Notes: generated from the sequence alone by a model not told the origin. DNA of 64,000 bases from Thermoflavimicrobium daqui (GCF_003313465.1 NZ_KZ845665.1:62001-126000); one strand, 5' to 3'; numbered from the stretch's first letter, positions 17,630 through 25,451 are shown. Program-made: numbers and translations.

Positions 17630-18352
17630 ATGACTGTACCAGTGTTAGATTTTTTAACTCAAACAAGAAAAAGCCCACTAGGAGGCTACCGATTTCATCG
17701 AGCAAAAATCGAACGTCAAATTGCGAAAGATCCACAAGTAAATTACTTCATTGAGTTGGCGAAACTTGAAGCGAGTAAAGGACACTGGGAAAGATCCCAA
17801 CAGGTGATCGAATCAGCCTTACAAATTAATCCTTATTCTGGAGAAATACAGTTATTTTTGGCTCAAGTCCTAGAGATGCAAGGAAAAGACGAGGAAGCTC
17901 GTACAGTCTATCTGAACTTATTAGATGAGCATTCTTATATGAGTGAAGCTTATCGAGAGTTTGGACGCTTTCTGATCGTACAAGGCTCCATTTCACTTGC
18001 ACAATCGATCTTATTGAGAGGGCTAGAGCTAAATCCAAAAGATGCTTTAGCTCATACTTTATTAGCCGAGATTTATCTACAAAAAGATCGCCGTGCTCAA
18101 GCTGTACTACACTTGGAAATAGCTAAACGCTTTCATCAAGGACAGCTTTCTTTTCATCAACGTTCGGCACAGTTGTATATGGCTTTAGAAGAATATGAAG
18201 AAGCTGTCAAACACTTTAAACTTGCTATGCAAGCAGATCGTAAAAATAAATCGCTTCGTGTTTTATTTAGACAAGCTATGAAAGCTAAAGAAAATCAGAA
18301 AAAGCAATCGATCTTAAACCGTTGGATGATTTGGAAAAAATGGGGTTGGTAA
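17630..18352 (+). CDS. Tetratricopeptide-repeat protein
   Basis: About 240 residues with several TPR units, for example HWERSQQVIESALQINPYSG, GLELNPKDALAHTLLAEIY and EEYEEAVKHFKLAMQADRKN. I place the start at ATG 17630 behind GAGGAGGA. The frame stays open upstream to a GTG at 17498 and would add a hydrophobic segment, but no ribosome site supports that. TPR proteins of this kind act as binding scaffolds; no partner is evident. Confidence 0.7.
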   Translation: MTVPVLDFLTQTRKSPLGGYRFHRAKIERQIAKDPQVNYFIELAKLEASKGHWERSQQVIESALQINPYSGEIQLFLAQVLEMQGKDEEARTVYLNLLDEHSYMSEAYREFGRFLIVQGSISLAQSILLRGLELNPKDALAHTLLAEIYLQKDRRAQAVLHLEIAKRFHQGQLSFHQRSAQLYMALEEYEEAVKHFKLAMQADRKNKSLRVLFRQAMKAKENQKKQSILNRWMIWKKWGW

Positions 18353-18395
18353 TTTTTTTATATAATAAAATGTTAAAACAGTACTCGACAGAATA

Positions 18396-18424
18396 TCGAC
18401 AATTTTCGGGGTACATGATACAAT
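18396..18424 (+). promoter_or_regulatory. Sigma-A-like promoter of a candidate small RNA
   Basis: TCGACA (18396-18401), exactly 17 bases, then TACAAT (18419-18424). One mismatch to each consensus box region at key positions is tolerable. It points at the structured segment ending in the terminator at 18506-18530. Confidence 0.5.
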
Positions 18425-18430
18425 GAAGTT

Positions 18431-18530
18431 TGTAAGTAAGGTTGACCTTCTTGCTTACACTACCACGCTTCTTTTAACTCCTTAATCTTGACCCTCTTTC
18501 ATTGTGACCAGGATGTACCTGGTCTTTTTT
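18431..18530 (+). ncRNA. Candidate small RNA or leader of about 100 nt
   Basis: Between a plausible promoter and a perfect intrinsic terminator there is no open frame with a ribosome site. The 5' part folds (GTAAG 18432-18436 with CTTAC 18454-18458; AAGG 18438-18441 with CCTT 18446-18449). The terminator stem is GACCAGG (18506-18512) with CCTGGTC (18518-18524) and six T. The DUF309 gene begins 38 bases later, so this may be its attenuator leader instead of a free RNA. No known RNA family is recognised. Confidence 0.45.
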
Positions 18531-18568
18531 CTTTTTAAATTTATGGTGAATGAAGGAAGTAGGTAAAA

Positions 18569-18943
18569 ATGTCAACAACATACCATCCTTTATATTTTTC
18601 TTTTTTTTGCCATTATCATCGTGAAGAATATTGGGAAGCACATGAAGTTTTAGAAGAACTTTGGCAAACCCAACGTCATAATGATTTCTATCATGGCTTA
18701 ATTCAGGTTGCAGCAATCATGCATCAAATCCGACGTGGAAAAGTACGTGGTGCTAGGAAGTTAGCTAGTTCGGCAATGAATTACTTATCTAAATATAAGC
18801 CTGAAAAAGATGGGGTTCATGTAGATACGGTTTTGATATGGCTACAACATTGTCTGGACATATTACCAGACAACGTTGAAAAACTAGATATGACTGAAAT
18901 GGAAAAGTTTCAAATTAATCCTTGTCCACTTCCGAAATGGTAG
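18569..18943 (+). CDS. DUF309 family protein
   Basis: A 124-residue helical protein with the DUF309 signature: FHYHREEYWEAHEVLEELW-like sequence near residue 15, then FYHGLIQVAAIMHQIRRGK and GARKLASSAMNYLSKY. Conserved H-x-E-E-x-W-E-x-H-E residues suggest a metal or active site, but the family has no settled role. Weak GAAGGAAG site upstream. It is followed by a strong bidirectional hairpin. Confidence 0.85.
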   Translation: MSTTYHPLYFSFFCHYHREEYWEAHEVLEELWQTQRHNDFYHGLIQVAAIMHQIRRGKVRGARKLASSAMNYLSKYKPEKDGVHVDTVLIWLQHCLDILPDNVEKLDMTEMEKFQINPCPLPKW

Positions 18944-18959
18944 CTTTACGAATCATAAT

Positions 18960-19011
18960 AAAAAGGCTTTCTCTTTGAGGCTAATTTGTTTAGCAAAGAG
19001 AAAGCCTTTTT
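18960..19011. terminator. Strong bidirectional terminator
   Basis: An 18-bp perfect inverted repeat (18960-18977 with 18994-19011) ending in T-runs on either strand, after the DUF309 gene. Confidence 0.9.
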
Positions 19012-19163
19012 ATTAATTTATGTGGCATTGTTTTTATACGATAGGAGTAGGTTTAAAAATAATGAATGGTGATTAATACATTATCGTCTATAAAAAATAC
19101 ATAAATAGCTACATTATAGACTAAATATTTATATAAGAATGTGTTTTAAAAAAGGGGGATCTT

Positions 19164-19730
19164 ATGATGAAAGGACGACGTTGGACGGATCAGGAAGATC
19201 AATTATTAAAAGAAGTCGTACTTCATTCAATTAGCTCTGGCGGAACTCAACTAGAGGCGTTTGCAAAAATCGGAAAAAAGATTGGGCGAACACCAGGAGC
19301 ATGTGGATTTCGCTGGAATGCAGTACTTAGACAAAAAAACTTAAAATCATATGCTGAGGCCAAAAAGTTACGAGTTCTTAGTCAATTGGAGAAAAAAAGA
19401 AGGCCAGAACTCGATTCTTTTGCAAATATTTTACGGATACTCAAACACTTGGAGAAAGACTGGTGTTCTTTACAAGAGAATGTAGAACATCTAACGCTTC
19501 AATTGCAGCAAAAAAAGGACCGAATTCAACAATTATTGGATGAAAATAAACGTTTAAAGGAAGAACAAAATTCCTATCTATATTATGAAAAGGAAGTAAA
19601 AGAGCAATATCAACATTTAGTGTCTATGATCAAACAATTGGGAAGAGAAGCACATTTTTTAAACAAGACACCAGAAATAAAAGAAAGACCTATGATAAAT
19701 GACGACACCTCGACGAAATCCTCAACATAA
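19164..19730 (+). CDS. rsfA: RsfA family prespore-type transcriptional regulator
   Basis: Myb/SANT-like N-terminus (GRRWTDQEDQLLKEVVLHSI, then KIGRTPGACGFRWNAVLR) followed by a long coiled coil (about residues 85-150). This matches RsfA of Bacillus, a modulator of sigma-F-dependent spore genes. It has 188 residues, start ATG at 19164 or 19167 behind GGGGGA. A shorter relative follows 35 bases downstream. Confidence 0.85.
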   Translation: MMKGRRWTDQEDQLLKEVVLHSISSGGTQLEAFAKIGKKIGRTPGACGFRWNAVLRQKNLKSYAEAKKLRVLSQLEKKRRPELDSFANILRILKHLEKDWCSLQENVEHLTLQLQQKKDRIQQLLDENKRLKEEQNSYLYYEKEVKEQYQHLVSMIKQLGREAHFLNKTPEIKERPMINDDTSTKSST

Positions 19731-19765
19731 TATATACAACGAAACCAGAGAAAGAGGTGTCCTAT

Positions 19766-20176
19766 TTGTCCAAACGTTGGACAGCAAAGGAAGAGAAATT
19801 TCTTACTTATTGGATGAAGTGTAGAGAGAAAGAACACAAATATCAATATGATCTTTTGGATTGGATAAGTCAACAGTTAAATAAATCAAAAGAAGAATGT
19901 ATACAACATTGGCAGAAGTTAAGTAGTACTGATCAAGAAAGTCAGCCATCTTTATTGGTTGGTACAAACCAAGAATCTAGATTGAGTGATCAAATAGAAC
20001 GTTTAGAACAGAAGCTAAATCGATATCAAGCACAAATTGAAAAGATTGCCCAAGAGAATCAGAAACTTAAAAAGAATATGCGCTTTTTTGAAATGATGTT
20101 AATAGAGGAATATCATTTGTTAATTCGGTTATTAGGAAAGGAAAAGGAAAATCTTCGTATACATCAGCAGCTTTAA
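19766..20176 (+). CDS. Short RsfA-like Myb-domain protein
   Basis: 136 residues: MSKRWTAKEEKFLTYWMKC parallels the RsfA start next door, and a coiled coil (about residues 70-110) follows, so the two genes look like diverged duplicates. I choose TTG 19766, six bases after AAAGAGGTG, instead of the GTG lying inside that site. The middle of the SANT repeat is more divergent than in the neighbour. Probably cotranscribed with it and terminated by the hairpin after 20209. Confidence 0.65.
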   Translation: MSKRWTAKEEKFLTYWMKCREKEHKYQYDLLDWISQQLNKSKEECIQHWQKLSSTDQESQPSLLVGTNQESRLSDQIERLEQKLNRYQAQIEKIAQENQKLKKNMRFFEMMLIEEYHLLIRLLGKEKENLRIHQQL

Positions 20177-20208
20177 ATAGTTGGAGTGACTTCTAGCTGC
20201 TAAGGGTT

Positions 20209-20267
20209 GAATAAGGCTTTCTCTTTTTGATCAGATAGATTAAAAGGGGATGCCTTATTCTTTTTTT
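20209..20267 (+). terminator. Terminator after the rsfA pair
   Basis: GAATAAGGC (20209-20217) pairs with GCCTTATTC (20252-20260), inner stem partly continued, then TTTTTTT. The rest of the gap to 20498 shows only a CATATTGTA box at 20461 that resembles a sigma-K -10 element but lacks a well-spaced -35. Confidence 0.75.
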
Positions 20268-20498
20268 ACCGTCAAGAGTTTAGCTAGCATTTTCATCCTT
20301 CGTGGTTTTTTTGATAGATGATGGATAATCGTTTTTTAGCCAGCATGTTATTTTCATTACTATCTATGGTCTTATATAAGGTCATTCGAAAATCTATAGG
20401 ATGGATAAAAATACATTTATTCGAATATAGACTTTAGCACTTTCAAAAAAAGAATAAATCCATATTGTAATATAAATCATGCTAAGGAGGTGAGAGCA

Positions 20499-20624
20499 AT
20501 GAGCGGAGTTGGCGGATTCGGTATGAGCTGGCGTACCCTTTTAATCTTTTTATTAGTAATTGCTACGATCTTTGTTTTTGCTTGCGGAGGATTTGGTGGA
20601 TTTGGTGGTTATGGTGGTTGTTAA
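20499..20624 (+). CDS. Tiny YjcZ-like sporulation membrane peptide, copy 1
   Basis: 41 residues: a Gly/Phe-rich head (MSGVGGFGMS), a single membrane helix WRTLLIFLLVIATIFVFA, then CGGFGGFGGYGGC. The site AAGGAGGTGA is strong and well spaced. Composition and layout fit the YjcZ/tiny-TM spore proteins of Bacillales, though here the glycine-rich part is on both sides of the helix. First of five paralogs within 1.5 kb. Confidence 0.75.
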   Translation: MSGVGGFGMSWRTLLIFLLVIATIFVFACGGFGGFGGYGGC

Positions 20625-20904
20625 GAAAAGAATATTATTTACTCAATAGTTAAATAAGGGGTTGACACAAGATAATCAATTAAATTTGTTTCTTTAAGGT
20701 TAGCCCCTTATCTATATAAAAAATGAAGAAATCTTGTTCAACAATTCTATTTACGGATGAAGAAAATAATGATGTAGAAGCATAGGTTCTTTTATTTAAA
20801 CAACTAGGTCAAGCATATATTTTTTCTTAAGTAGTCTTTCACCCTTTCATAAAGTAAAATGCTGCATAAAATGGTGGTGAATAAAGGGAATGGAGGTGAA
20901 AGAT

Positions 20905-21021
20905 GTGAGTGGATACGGAGGATTTGGTATTAGTTGGCGTAACCTTTTAATCTTTTTATTGGTTATTGCGACGATTTTCTCATTTGCATGTGGTGGATTT
21001 AGTGGGTGTGGTGTTTACTAA
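20905..21021 (+). CDS. Tiny YjcZ-like sporulation membrane peptide, copy 2
   Basis: 38 residues with GTG start behind GGAGGTGAA: MSGYGGFGIS, helix WRNLLIFLLVIATIFSFA, tail CGGFSGCGVY. The ATG two bases before is followed at once by TGA, so GTG is the real start. Close paralog of the gene 280 bases upstream; the gap shows a possible AAGGGG/CCCCTT hairpin and no other gene. Confidence 0.72.
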   Translation: MSGYGGFGISWRNLLIFLLVIATIFSFACGGFSGCGVY

Positions 21022-21053
21022 ACTTCATTCCATTTAGAAAAGTGGTGAGATAA

Positions 21054-21197
21054 ATGGGCTTTTTCGGCGGCTGCAACGGTGGATACGGCTTTGGTGTAGG
21101 ATGGCGTACCCTATTGATATATTTACTAGTCATCGCAACCATCTTCGTATTTGCATGTGGCGGATTCGGCTTTGGTGGCTATGGTGGTAAATGCTAA
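21054..21197 (+). CDS. Tiny YjcZ-like sporulation membrane peptide, copy 3
   Basis: 47 residues: MGFFGGCNGGYGFGVG head, helix WRTLLIYLLVIATIFVFA, tail CGGFGFGGYGGKC. It starts 32 bases after copy 2 with a GTGGTGAG site and is likely cotranscribed. Its codons are GC-richer (GGC, TTC) than those of its siblings, which suggests a different age or origin of the duplicate. Confidence 0.72.
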   Translation: MGFFGGCNGGYGFGVGWRTLLIYLLVIATIFVFACGGFGFGGYGGKC

Positions 21198-21252
21198 ATC
21201 ATGCATGAAGAAGAGTTTTTAATATTCTAAAATAAGGACCGAATAGAAATGA

Positions 21253-21294
21253 GGATGACCCAGAGAATGAAGTACTAGGGGTCATCCCATTTTG
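21253..21294 (+). terminator. Terminator after copy 3
   Basis: GGATGACCC (21253-21261) pairs with GGGTCATCC (21279-21287), followed by CATTTTG. Confidence 0.65.
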
Positions 21295-21417
21295 TAAAAA
21301 GATTTAATTAACTTGTTCCATTGATGTAATCTGACTTACACACTTTGTGAATTAAAAAAAGTGACTATACAGTAGCTACCTCAGGTACAGAGAGAGTTTT
21401 TACTCTTTTTTCTATAG

Positions 21418-21468
21418 AAAAAGAACTAATCCAAAAGATTCATTACATCTTTTGGATTAGTTCTTTTT
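21418..21468. terminator. Strong bidirectional terminator between convergent tiny genes
   Basis: A 22-bp perfect inverted repeat (21418-21439 with 21447-21468) with A and T runs at its ends, separating copy 3 from copy 4 on the other strand. Confidence 0.9.
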
Positions 21469-21498
21469 ATTAAATATATGCCTTTTGATCTTTCATTT

Positions 21499-21633
21499 TT
21501 AACAATAACCTCCAAAGCTTTTCAATCCTCCACAAGCAAAGACGAAAATGGTTGCTATTACAAGTAAAAAAATTAAAAGTGAACGCCAACTGATTCCACC
21601 AAAATAGCCATAACCATACCCTGCTTTACTCAT
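21499..21633 (-). CDS. Tiny YjcZ-like sporulation membrane peptide, copy 4
   Basis: 44 residues: MSKAGYGYGYFGGIS head, helix WRSLLIFLLVIATIFVFA, tail CGGLKSFGGYC. The start has GTAGGAGGTGA eight bases upstream. Clear paralog of the three + strand copies, convergent with them. Confidence 0.72.
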   Translation of the reverse strand: MSKAGYGYGYFGGISWRSLLIFLLVIATIFVFACGGLKSFGGYC

Positions 21634-21825
21634 TCTTTTCACCTCCTACTTACTAACTGGATACTATTGTATTCATTTGTCTCTAAATTGAATGGGTTTA
21701 TATCATAAATTGATAAAAAATAAATGGATGTCTTAGGTCGTAAAAGTAAATAGCCTAAAAGATAACTCGGCTTTAGTAGATTTAATTAATTTCATTGATT
21801 GATTATAAAAAGTAAAATACTTAAA

Positions 21826-21906
21826 TTAAAGATTCATAACAAAAACGAAAATAGTTGGAATTACTAATAAGAAGAGCAGCAAATTTCTCCAATTTAAAGG
21901 ATTCAT
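21826..21906 (-). CDS. Tiny YjcZ-like membrane peptide, short copy 5
   Basis: 26 residues: MNPLN head, helix WRNLLLFLLVIPTIFVFV, and only MNL after it. The AAAGGAGATG site is well placed. It keeps the helix of its paralogs but lacks both glycine-rich ends and the cysteine, so it is either a minimal variant or a decaying copy. Confidence 0.6.
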   Translation of the reverse strand: MNPLNWRNLLLFLLVIPTIFVFVMNL

Positions 21907-21941
21907 GGAAAACATCTCCTTTACTATACAGTGTGTAAAAA

Positions 21942-21973
21942 GAAGCCCAGATAAAAAGAAATATCTGGGCTTC
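21942..21973 (-). terminator. Hairpin upstream of copy 5
   Basis: GAAGCCCAGATA pairs with TATCTGGGCTTC (12 bp); read on the - strand it is followed by TTTTTACAC. It lies between divergent small genes, so it is more likely a leader hairpin than an end-of-gene terminator. Confidence 0.45.
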
Positions 21974-21998
21974 CTTGTCGAACAAAAGGAGGTGCTCT

Positions 21999-22088
21999 AT
22001 GAGTTGGATTGGTATGGTGGAGGAGATAAAAAGTTTGTTTTACCTAATTAATTATATGATTTCTTATGAAGTAAAGTTCTACATGTAA
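21999..22088 (+). CDS. Possible 29-residue peptide
   Basis: ATG five bases after a very strong AAAGGAGGTG site; product MSWIGMVEEIKSLFYLINYM and nine further residues, not related to the YjcZ-like copies. The ribosome site is the only positive evidence. Confidence 0.35.
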   Translation: MSWIGMVEEIKSLFYLINYMISYEVKFYM

Positions 22089-22380
22089 GTGGAGATCATC
22101 ATTAATTGGGATGTTGATTTAGTTGAATTTGGCTGACTTCAGACGATTTAATTCACTATATAGTAGAAATGATTAATAGAAATGAAATAAGAGAAGAGCT
22201 TGATATCTTCTTATTTATTAACATTTCTTTATATGTTATGGTATTCATCCTTACTTTCAGTAAGTGATAGACAAAACACCTAGAAAAATAAAAATAGGCA
22301 AGGCAGTAGGTAGCTATCCCAAACGGTTAGCGATCTAAGGACATAAGGTATTACTAAGTTGAAAGTAAGGAGGAACACGG
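22089..22380 (+). other. Gene-free stretch upstream of the 96-residue gene
   Basis: About 290 bases. The last 80 (roughly 22298-22375) have more G and C than the AT-rich surroundings, with AGGTAGCTATCCC and GGTTAGCGATC segments that could fold, but I cannot match a known riboswitch. Nothing else is recognised. Confidence 0.3.
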
Positions 22381-22671
22381 ATGCCAAAACAAGGACCGTC
22401 GATGAAGGAGCTAGCTCAAATGATCAATAACATCATGGGACAACAAGTGTTGACTGAGCATCAACTATCACAAATTATGCAAGGAGCAAAAAAAGCACAT
22501 GATACGGGTGGGATGAATGCCGTTCTAGAATATTTAATGAGAGTCACGCAAGCAGATGTCGATAGAAATGAACTTCGTCAGTTTGCTGATTCCATTAGCA
22601 AAAACCCACAGAAGGGATTAGATATTTTACATGGTAGAAAAAATATGGGTGGAGACAAAAGAAGAAAATAA
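22381..22671 (+). CDS. Hypothetical 96-residue protein
   Basis: A soluble, helical protein (MKELAQMINNIMGQQVLTEH at residue 8) with the C-terminal basic tail GGDKRRK. The GGAGGAACACGG start region and the terminator right after the stop support a real gene. The family is not recognised; its place among spore genes hints at a sporulation role, which is only a guess. Confidence 0.6.
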   Translation: MPKQGPSMKELAQMINNIMGQQVLTEHQLSQIMQGAKKAHDTGGMNAVLEYLMRVTQADVDRNELRQFADSISKNPQKGLDILHGRKNMGGDKRRK

Positions 22672-22696
22672 AAGAGCCAAAAAACGGCTCTTTTTG
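22671..22696. terminator. Bidirectional terminator
   Basis: AAAGAGCC (22671-22678) pairs with GGCTCTTT (22686-22693), followed by TT; convergent genes on both sides. Confidence 0.8.
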
Positions 22697-22702
22697 CATT
22701 TT

Positions 22703-23116
22703 CTAAGAATTGGCTTTAATAACTTTTTCTCCAAATTTCAAGCAGTTAATACAAATAGAAGCAGTGGGCCCTAATGCCAACTCTCCAACTTCGTCTTTAT
22801 GCCTACCGCAAAAAGAACAAGTTTCAATATGGTTTAAGGTGGTTGCTGCATTATTCTTGTTATTTTTATTATTTTCTACTGCGATGTATAGTTGTTCGAT
22901 CACCTCAGAATCGGATTCATTATAATCAAATTCTTCTTTTAATTTTAGAGAGATTGTCATATAAGCTATTGACATCCCTTCATAAAAACGTTGCCTTTCT
23001 AATGATTCATATTTATTAATTTTCTCTTCGCATAGTTGGCTCAACTTTTGTAATTCAATGATTATATCCTCAATTTTAGCTCCACGAAATGTTCTTCTCC
23101 GAAACTCTTGACTCAT
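22703..23116 (-). CDS. Protein with C-terminal ClpX-type zinc finger
   Basis: 137 residues. The first 90 are helical and hydrophilic (IEDIIIELQKLSQLCEEKIN, RFYEGMSIAYMTISLKL), followed by an asparagine/lysine linker (ENNKNNKNNAA). The C-terminus ETCSFCGRHKDEVGELALG with SICINC has the C-x2-C...C-x2-C layout of the ClpX N-terminal zinc-binding domain. There is no AAA+ part, so it is a stand-alone zinc finger fused to an unknown domain. It may be an adaptor that mimics ClpX dimerisation; that is inference. Confidence 0.7.
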   Translation of the reverse strand: MSQEFRRRTFRGAKIEDIIIELQKLSQLCEEKINKYESLERQRFYEGMSIAYMTISLKLKEEFDYNESDSEVIEQLYIAVENNKNNKNNAATTLNHIETCSFCGRHKDEVGELALGPTASICINCLKFGEKVIKANS

Positions 23117-23363
23117 TCATATCCTCCTTATTTGCATTTGTTCGTGTACATTTGTATACAAATTACAATTATATATTCTTGATAAAAAAATAAACTCCTG
23201 CCCCATTTAAAAAATCGTAGGAAACCGATGCTATTCCAGAGTATCTATAAAAAGGTAATTCGATCCAATATTACTTTGAGTTTAAAAGCGAAACGTAGAA
23301 GAGAGTAATTGATGTGTAAAAAATAAAAAGAAGTTTCATACTAACAACGAAGGAGGAATTAGG

Positions 23364-23579
23364 ATGAATCAGTTAACTCAAATGGAGCTGGCTCACTTAG
23401 AAGAACTTTTAAGTATGGAAGTATTAGCAGCGAAAAAGTATCGGATTTATAGCAGACAATGCTCTGACAAAGAGTTAATCCCTTTATTTGAAGAAGCAAG
23501 GGAATTACACCGACAAAGAGTAGACGGTTTGCTTCAACTACTCAGAAAACATAATGGAAAATCGAAAAAAGCACACTAA
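23364..23579 (+). CDS. Small CotF-like spore coat protein
   Basis: 71 residues, two long helices: QMELAHLEELLSMEVLAAKK and then ELIPLFEEARELHRQRVDGL. This ferritin-like half-bundle is typical of CotF-type coat proteins. The AAGGAGGA site is strong and the gene lies 14 bases before a second coat-like gene, so the two form an operon with the FMN protein downstream. Confidence 0.7.
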   Translation: MNQLTQMELAHLEELLSMEVLAAKKYRIYSRQCSDKELIPLFEEARELHRQRVDGLLQLLRKHNGKSKKAH

Positions 23580-23593
23580 TAAGGAGAAAGCTC

Positions 23594-23878
23594 ATGAATC
23601 TATTAGCTCAAGATATTGCTCAAGATTTGTTGCAGTCGGAAAAGCATTTATCCGAAACATATTTACACACCTATCTTTCTTGTTTGAATGAAGAATTAAA
23701 AAATCAGATTCAACAATATCAGGTGGAGACAAATCGATTATATAGTCGATTGTATAGTGAAATGTTACAACGTGGATGGGTTCATGCCAAAATAGAGGCA
23801 CAAAACACAATTGAAAGTGCCATTATTTATTGGGAGCAGTATAAAGAAAAACATCCCGAACTACATAGCCGAAAGTAG
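23594..23878 (+). CDS. CotF-like spore coat protein
   Basis: 94 residues beginning MNLLAQDIAQDLLQSEKHLS, with NRLYSRLYSEMLQRGWVHAK in the middle, matching the CotF family pattern of late spore coat proteins. AAGGAGAAAG ribosome site. Partner of the preceding 71-residue gene; together they would cover the two halves of a ferritin-like bundle, as in split CotF relatives. Confidence 0.7.
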   Translation: MNLLAQDIAQDLLQSEKHLSETYLHTYLSCLNEELKNQIQQYQVETNRLYSRLYSEMLQRGWVHAKIEAQNTIESAIIYWEQYKEKHPELHSRK

Positions 23879-23907
23879 CCTTTTTAAAATAAAGGGGGAT
23901 GATTTAG

Positions 23908-25344
23908 ATGCTTTCCAAATTAATTTACCGAGTGATTAATGGTGTTGTAGATACAGTCGTAAACCGAGTCTTACAAGATCCATATACAGAAAACTTGTTT
24001 TCTTATATTACGATTGTACAAAAACTATCTGCACGTGCCATTGTCGAAGCAGGAATGCGAGCGGAAACAGGAAAACCTTTAGAGCGCCCATTGGGTAGTC
24101 CGATTGTTTTATCGCGGTGGGAGCAATTAATGTTTAACCCTGTCCATCTTTATCGCATGCCTACACCAGATGGAGTTGAAATACAAACAGGTGTAACAAT
24201 TGGTCCGAAAGCAAAGAAGCCTTTGGCTCTTGAAATTCCGATTCTTATTACGGGAATGTCTTATGGAGGTGCTTTGGGTTTAAAAGCAAAATTGGCTTTG
24301 GCGCGCGGAGCAAGCATGGCTGGGACAGCAACAAACTCAGGTGAAGCTCCTTTGGTCCCTGAAGAACGGCAAGAAGCTAAGTATTTTATTGGTCAATATA
24401 ATCGCGGGGGATGGATGAATGATCATGATTCACTCTCCCAACTTGATGCGATTGAAATTCAATTAGGACAAGGAGCTCAGGCCGCAGCACCTGTGGGGAC
24501 TGCTTCATGGCAAATCGATGAACCTTTTCGAAAGCGATTTAATCTCGTTGAAGGTCAAGATGCTTCTATTCATACACGACTAAAAGGAGTAAATAAACCA
24601 GAAGAATTTCCACCATTGGTACGTCAGTTACGGGAAACTTATGGTGTCCCAGTTGGCTTAAAAACTTGTGCTACGCACTATTTAGAGCAGGAAATTGATT
24701 GGGCGTTACAAGGGGGCATCGATTTTATTGTCGTTGATGGAGCTGAAGGAGGAACACATGGAGGACCAACTATCTTACAGGATGATGTGGGATTACCTAC
24801 ATTGTTTGGATTAGCGCGTACCATTCGCCATTTAGAGAAACGTGGAGCTAAGAAAGATGTATCTGTGATTGTAGCAGGTGGTTTAGTAACACCAGGTCAT
24901 TTTTTAAAAGCAATGGCATTGGGAGCAGATGCGGTTTATATTGGTTCTATTGCTCTAGTTGCAATGTTACAGACCCAGTTGAATATAGCTTCTCCTACTG
25001 AGCCTCCTGTTCAAACTGCATTGTATCATGGGAAGTTTAAAGAAGATCTTGATATAGAAGTAGCATCTGAGCACTTAGCTAAATTTTTGAAATCATGTAC
25101 GGATGAGATGAAGTTGGTTGCGTATGCCCTCGGAAAAACCGACTTAACCCAAATTGATCGGCAAGATCTTGTTTGTATGGATCGAGAGTTAGCAAGAATA
25201 CTGGGTGTTGATTATGCGGGGCTTTCTCGAGAGGAACAACATCTTGCTTATACGGAAGAAAAGGATCCATGGAAAGAGCAAGGAACTTATCTTCCTATAT
25301 ATACTGAAACAGATCCGAACCGGATTTCACCAACTTTACATTGA
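23908..25344 (+). CDS. FMN-binding glutamate-synthase-like protein (YerD type)
   Basis: 478 residues covering the GltB-type FMN barrel only: ITGMSYGGALGLKAKLALAR, TNSGEAPLVPEE, GGWMNDHDSLSQLDAIEIQL, the DGAEGGTHGGPT phosphate-binding loop and VIVAGGLVTPGHFLKAMALG. The amidotransferase domain and the iron-sulfur cysteine set of full glutamate synthase are absent. The first residues (KLIYRVINGVVDTVVNRVL) are amphipathic or hydrophobic, as in YerD. It follows the coat genes by 29 bases, so spore-stage expression is plausible. Confidence 0.85.
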   Translation: MLSKLIYRVINGVVDTVVNRVLQDPYTENLFSYITIVQKLSARAIVEAGMRAETGKPLERPLGSPIVLSRWEQLMFNPVHLYRMPTPDGVEIQTGVTIGPKAKKPLALEIPILITGMSYGGALGLKAKLALARGASMAGTATNSGEAPLVPEERQEAKYFIGQYNRGGWMNDHDSLSQLDAIEIQLGQGAQAAAPVGTASWQIDEPFRKRFNLVEGQDASIHTRLKGVNKPEEFPPLVRQLRETYGVPVGLKTCATHYLEQEIDWALQGGIDFIVVDGAEGGTHGGPTILQDDVGLPTLFGLARTIRHLEKRGAKKDVSVIVAGGLVTPGHFLKAMALGADAVYIGSIALVAMLQTQLNIASPTEPPVQTALYHGKFKEDLDIEVASEHLAKFLKSCTDEMKLVAYALGKTDLTQIDRQDLVCMDRELARILGVDYAGLSREEQHLAYTEEKDPWKEQGTYLPIYTETDPNRISPTLH

Positions 25345-25401
25345 GATAAATCAAATGGAAAGAGCCAAGTCGACAATAAGTATATCTTATAAAAGAATTA
25401 A

Positions 25402-25436
25402 AGCCGATATCTTAAACTAAGATATCGGCTCTTTTG
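25402..25436 (+). terminator. Terminator after the YerD-like gene
   Basis: Perfect 13-bp stem AGCCGATATCTTA with TAAGATATCGGCT around AAC, then CTTTTG. A very similar stem follows the DUF1540 gene at 34903. Confidence 0.85.
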
Positions 25437-25451
25437 ATGTGTGATCGACTT

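Noticed and set aside
20730-20790. Twenty-codon frame starting MKKSCSTILF between tiny copies 1 and 2
   Set aside because: No ribosome site and no similarity to the surrounding peptides.
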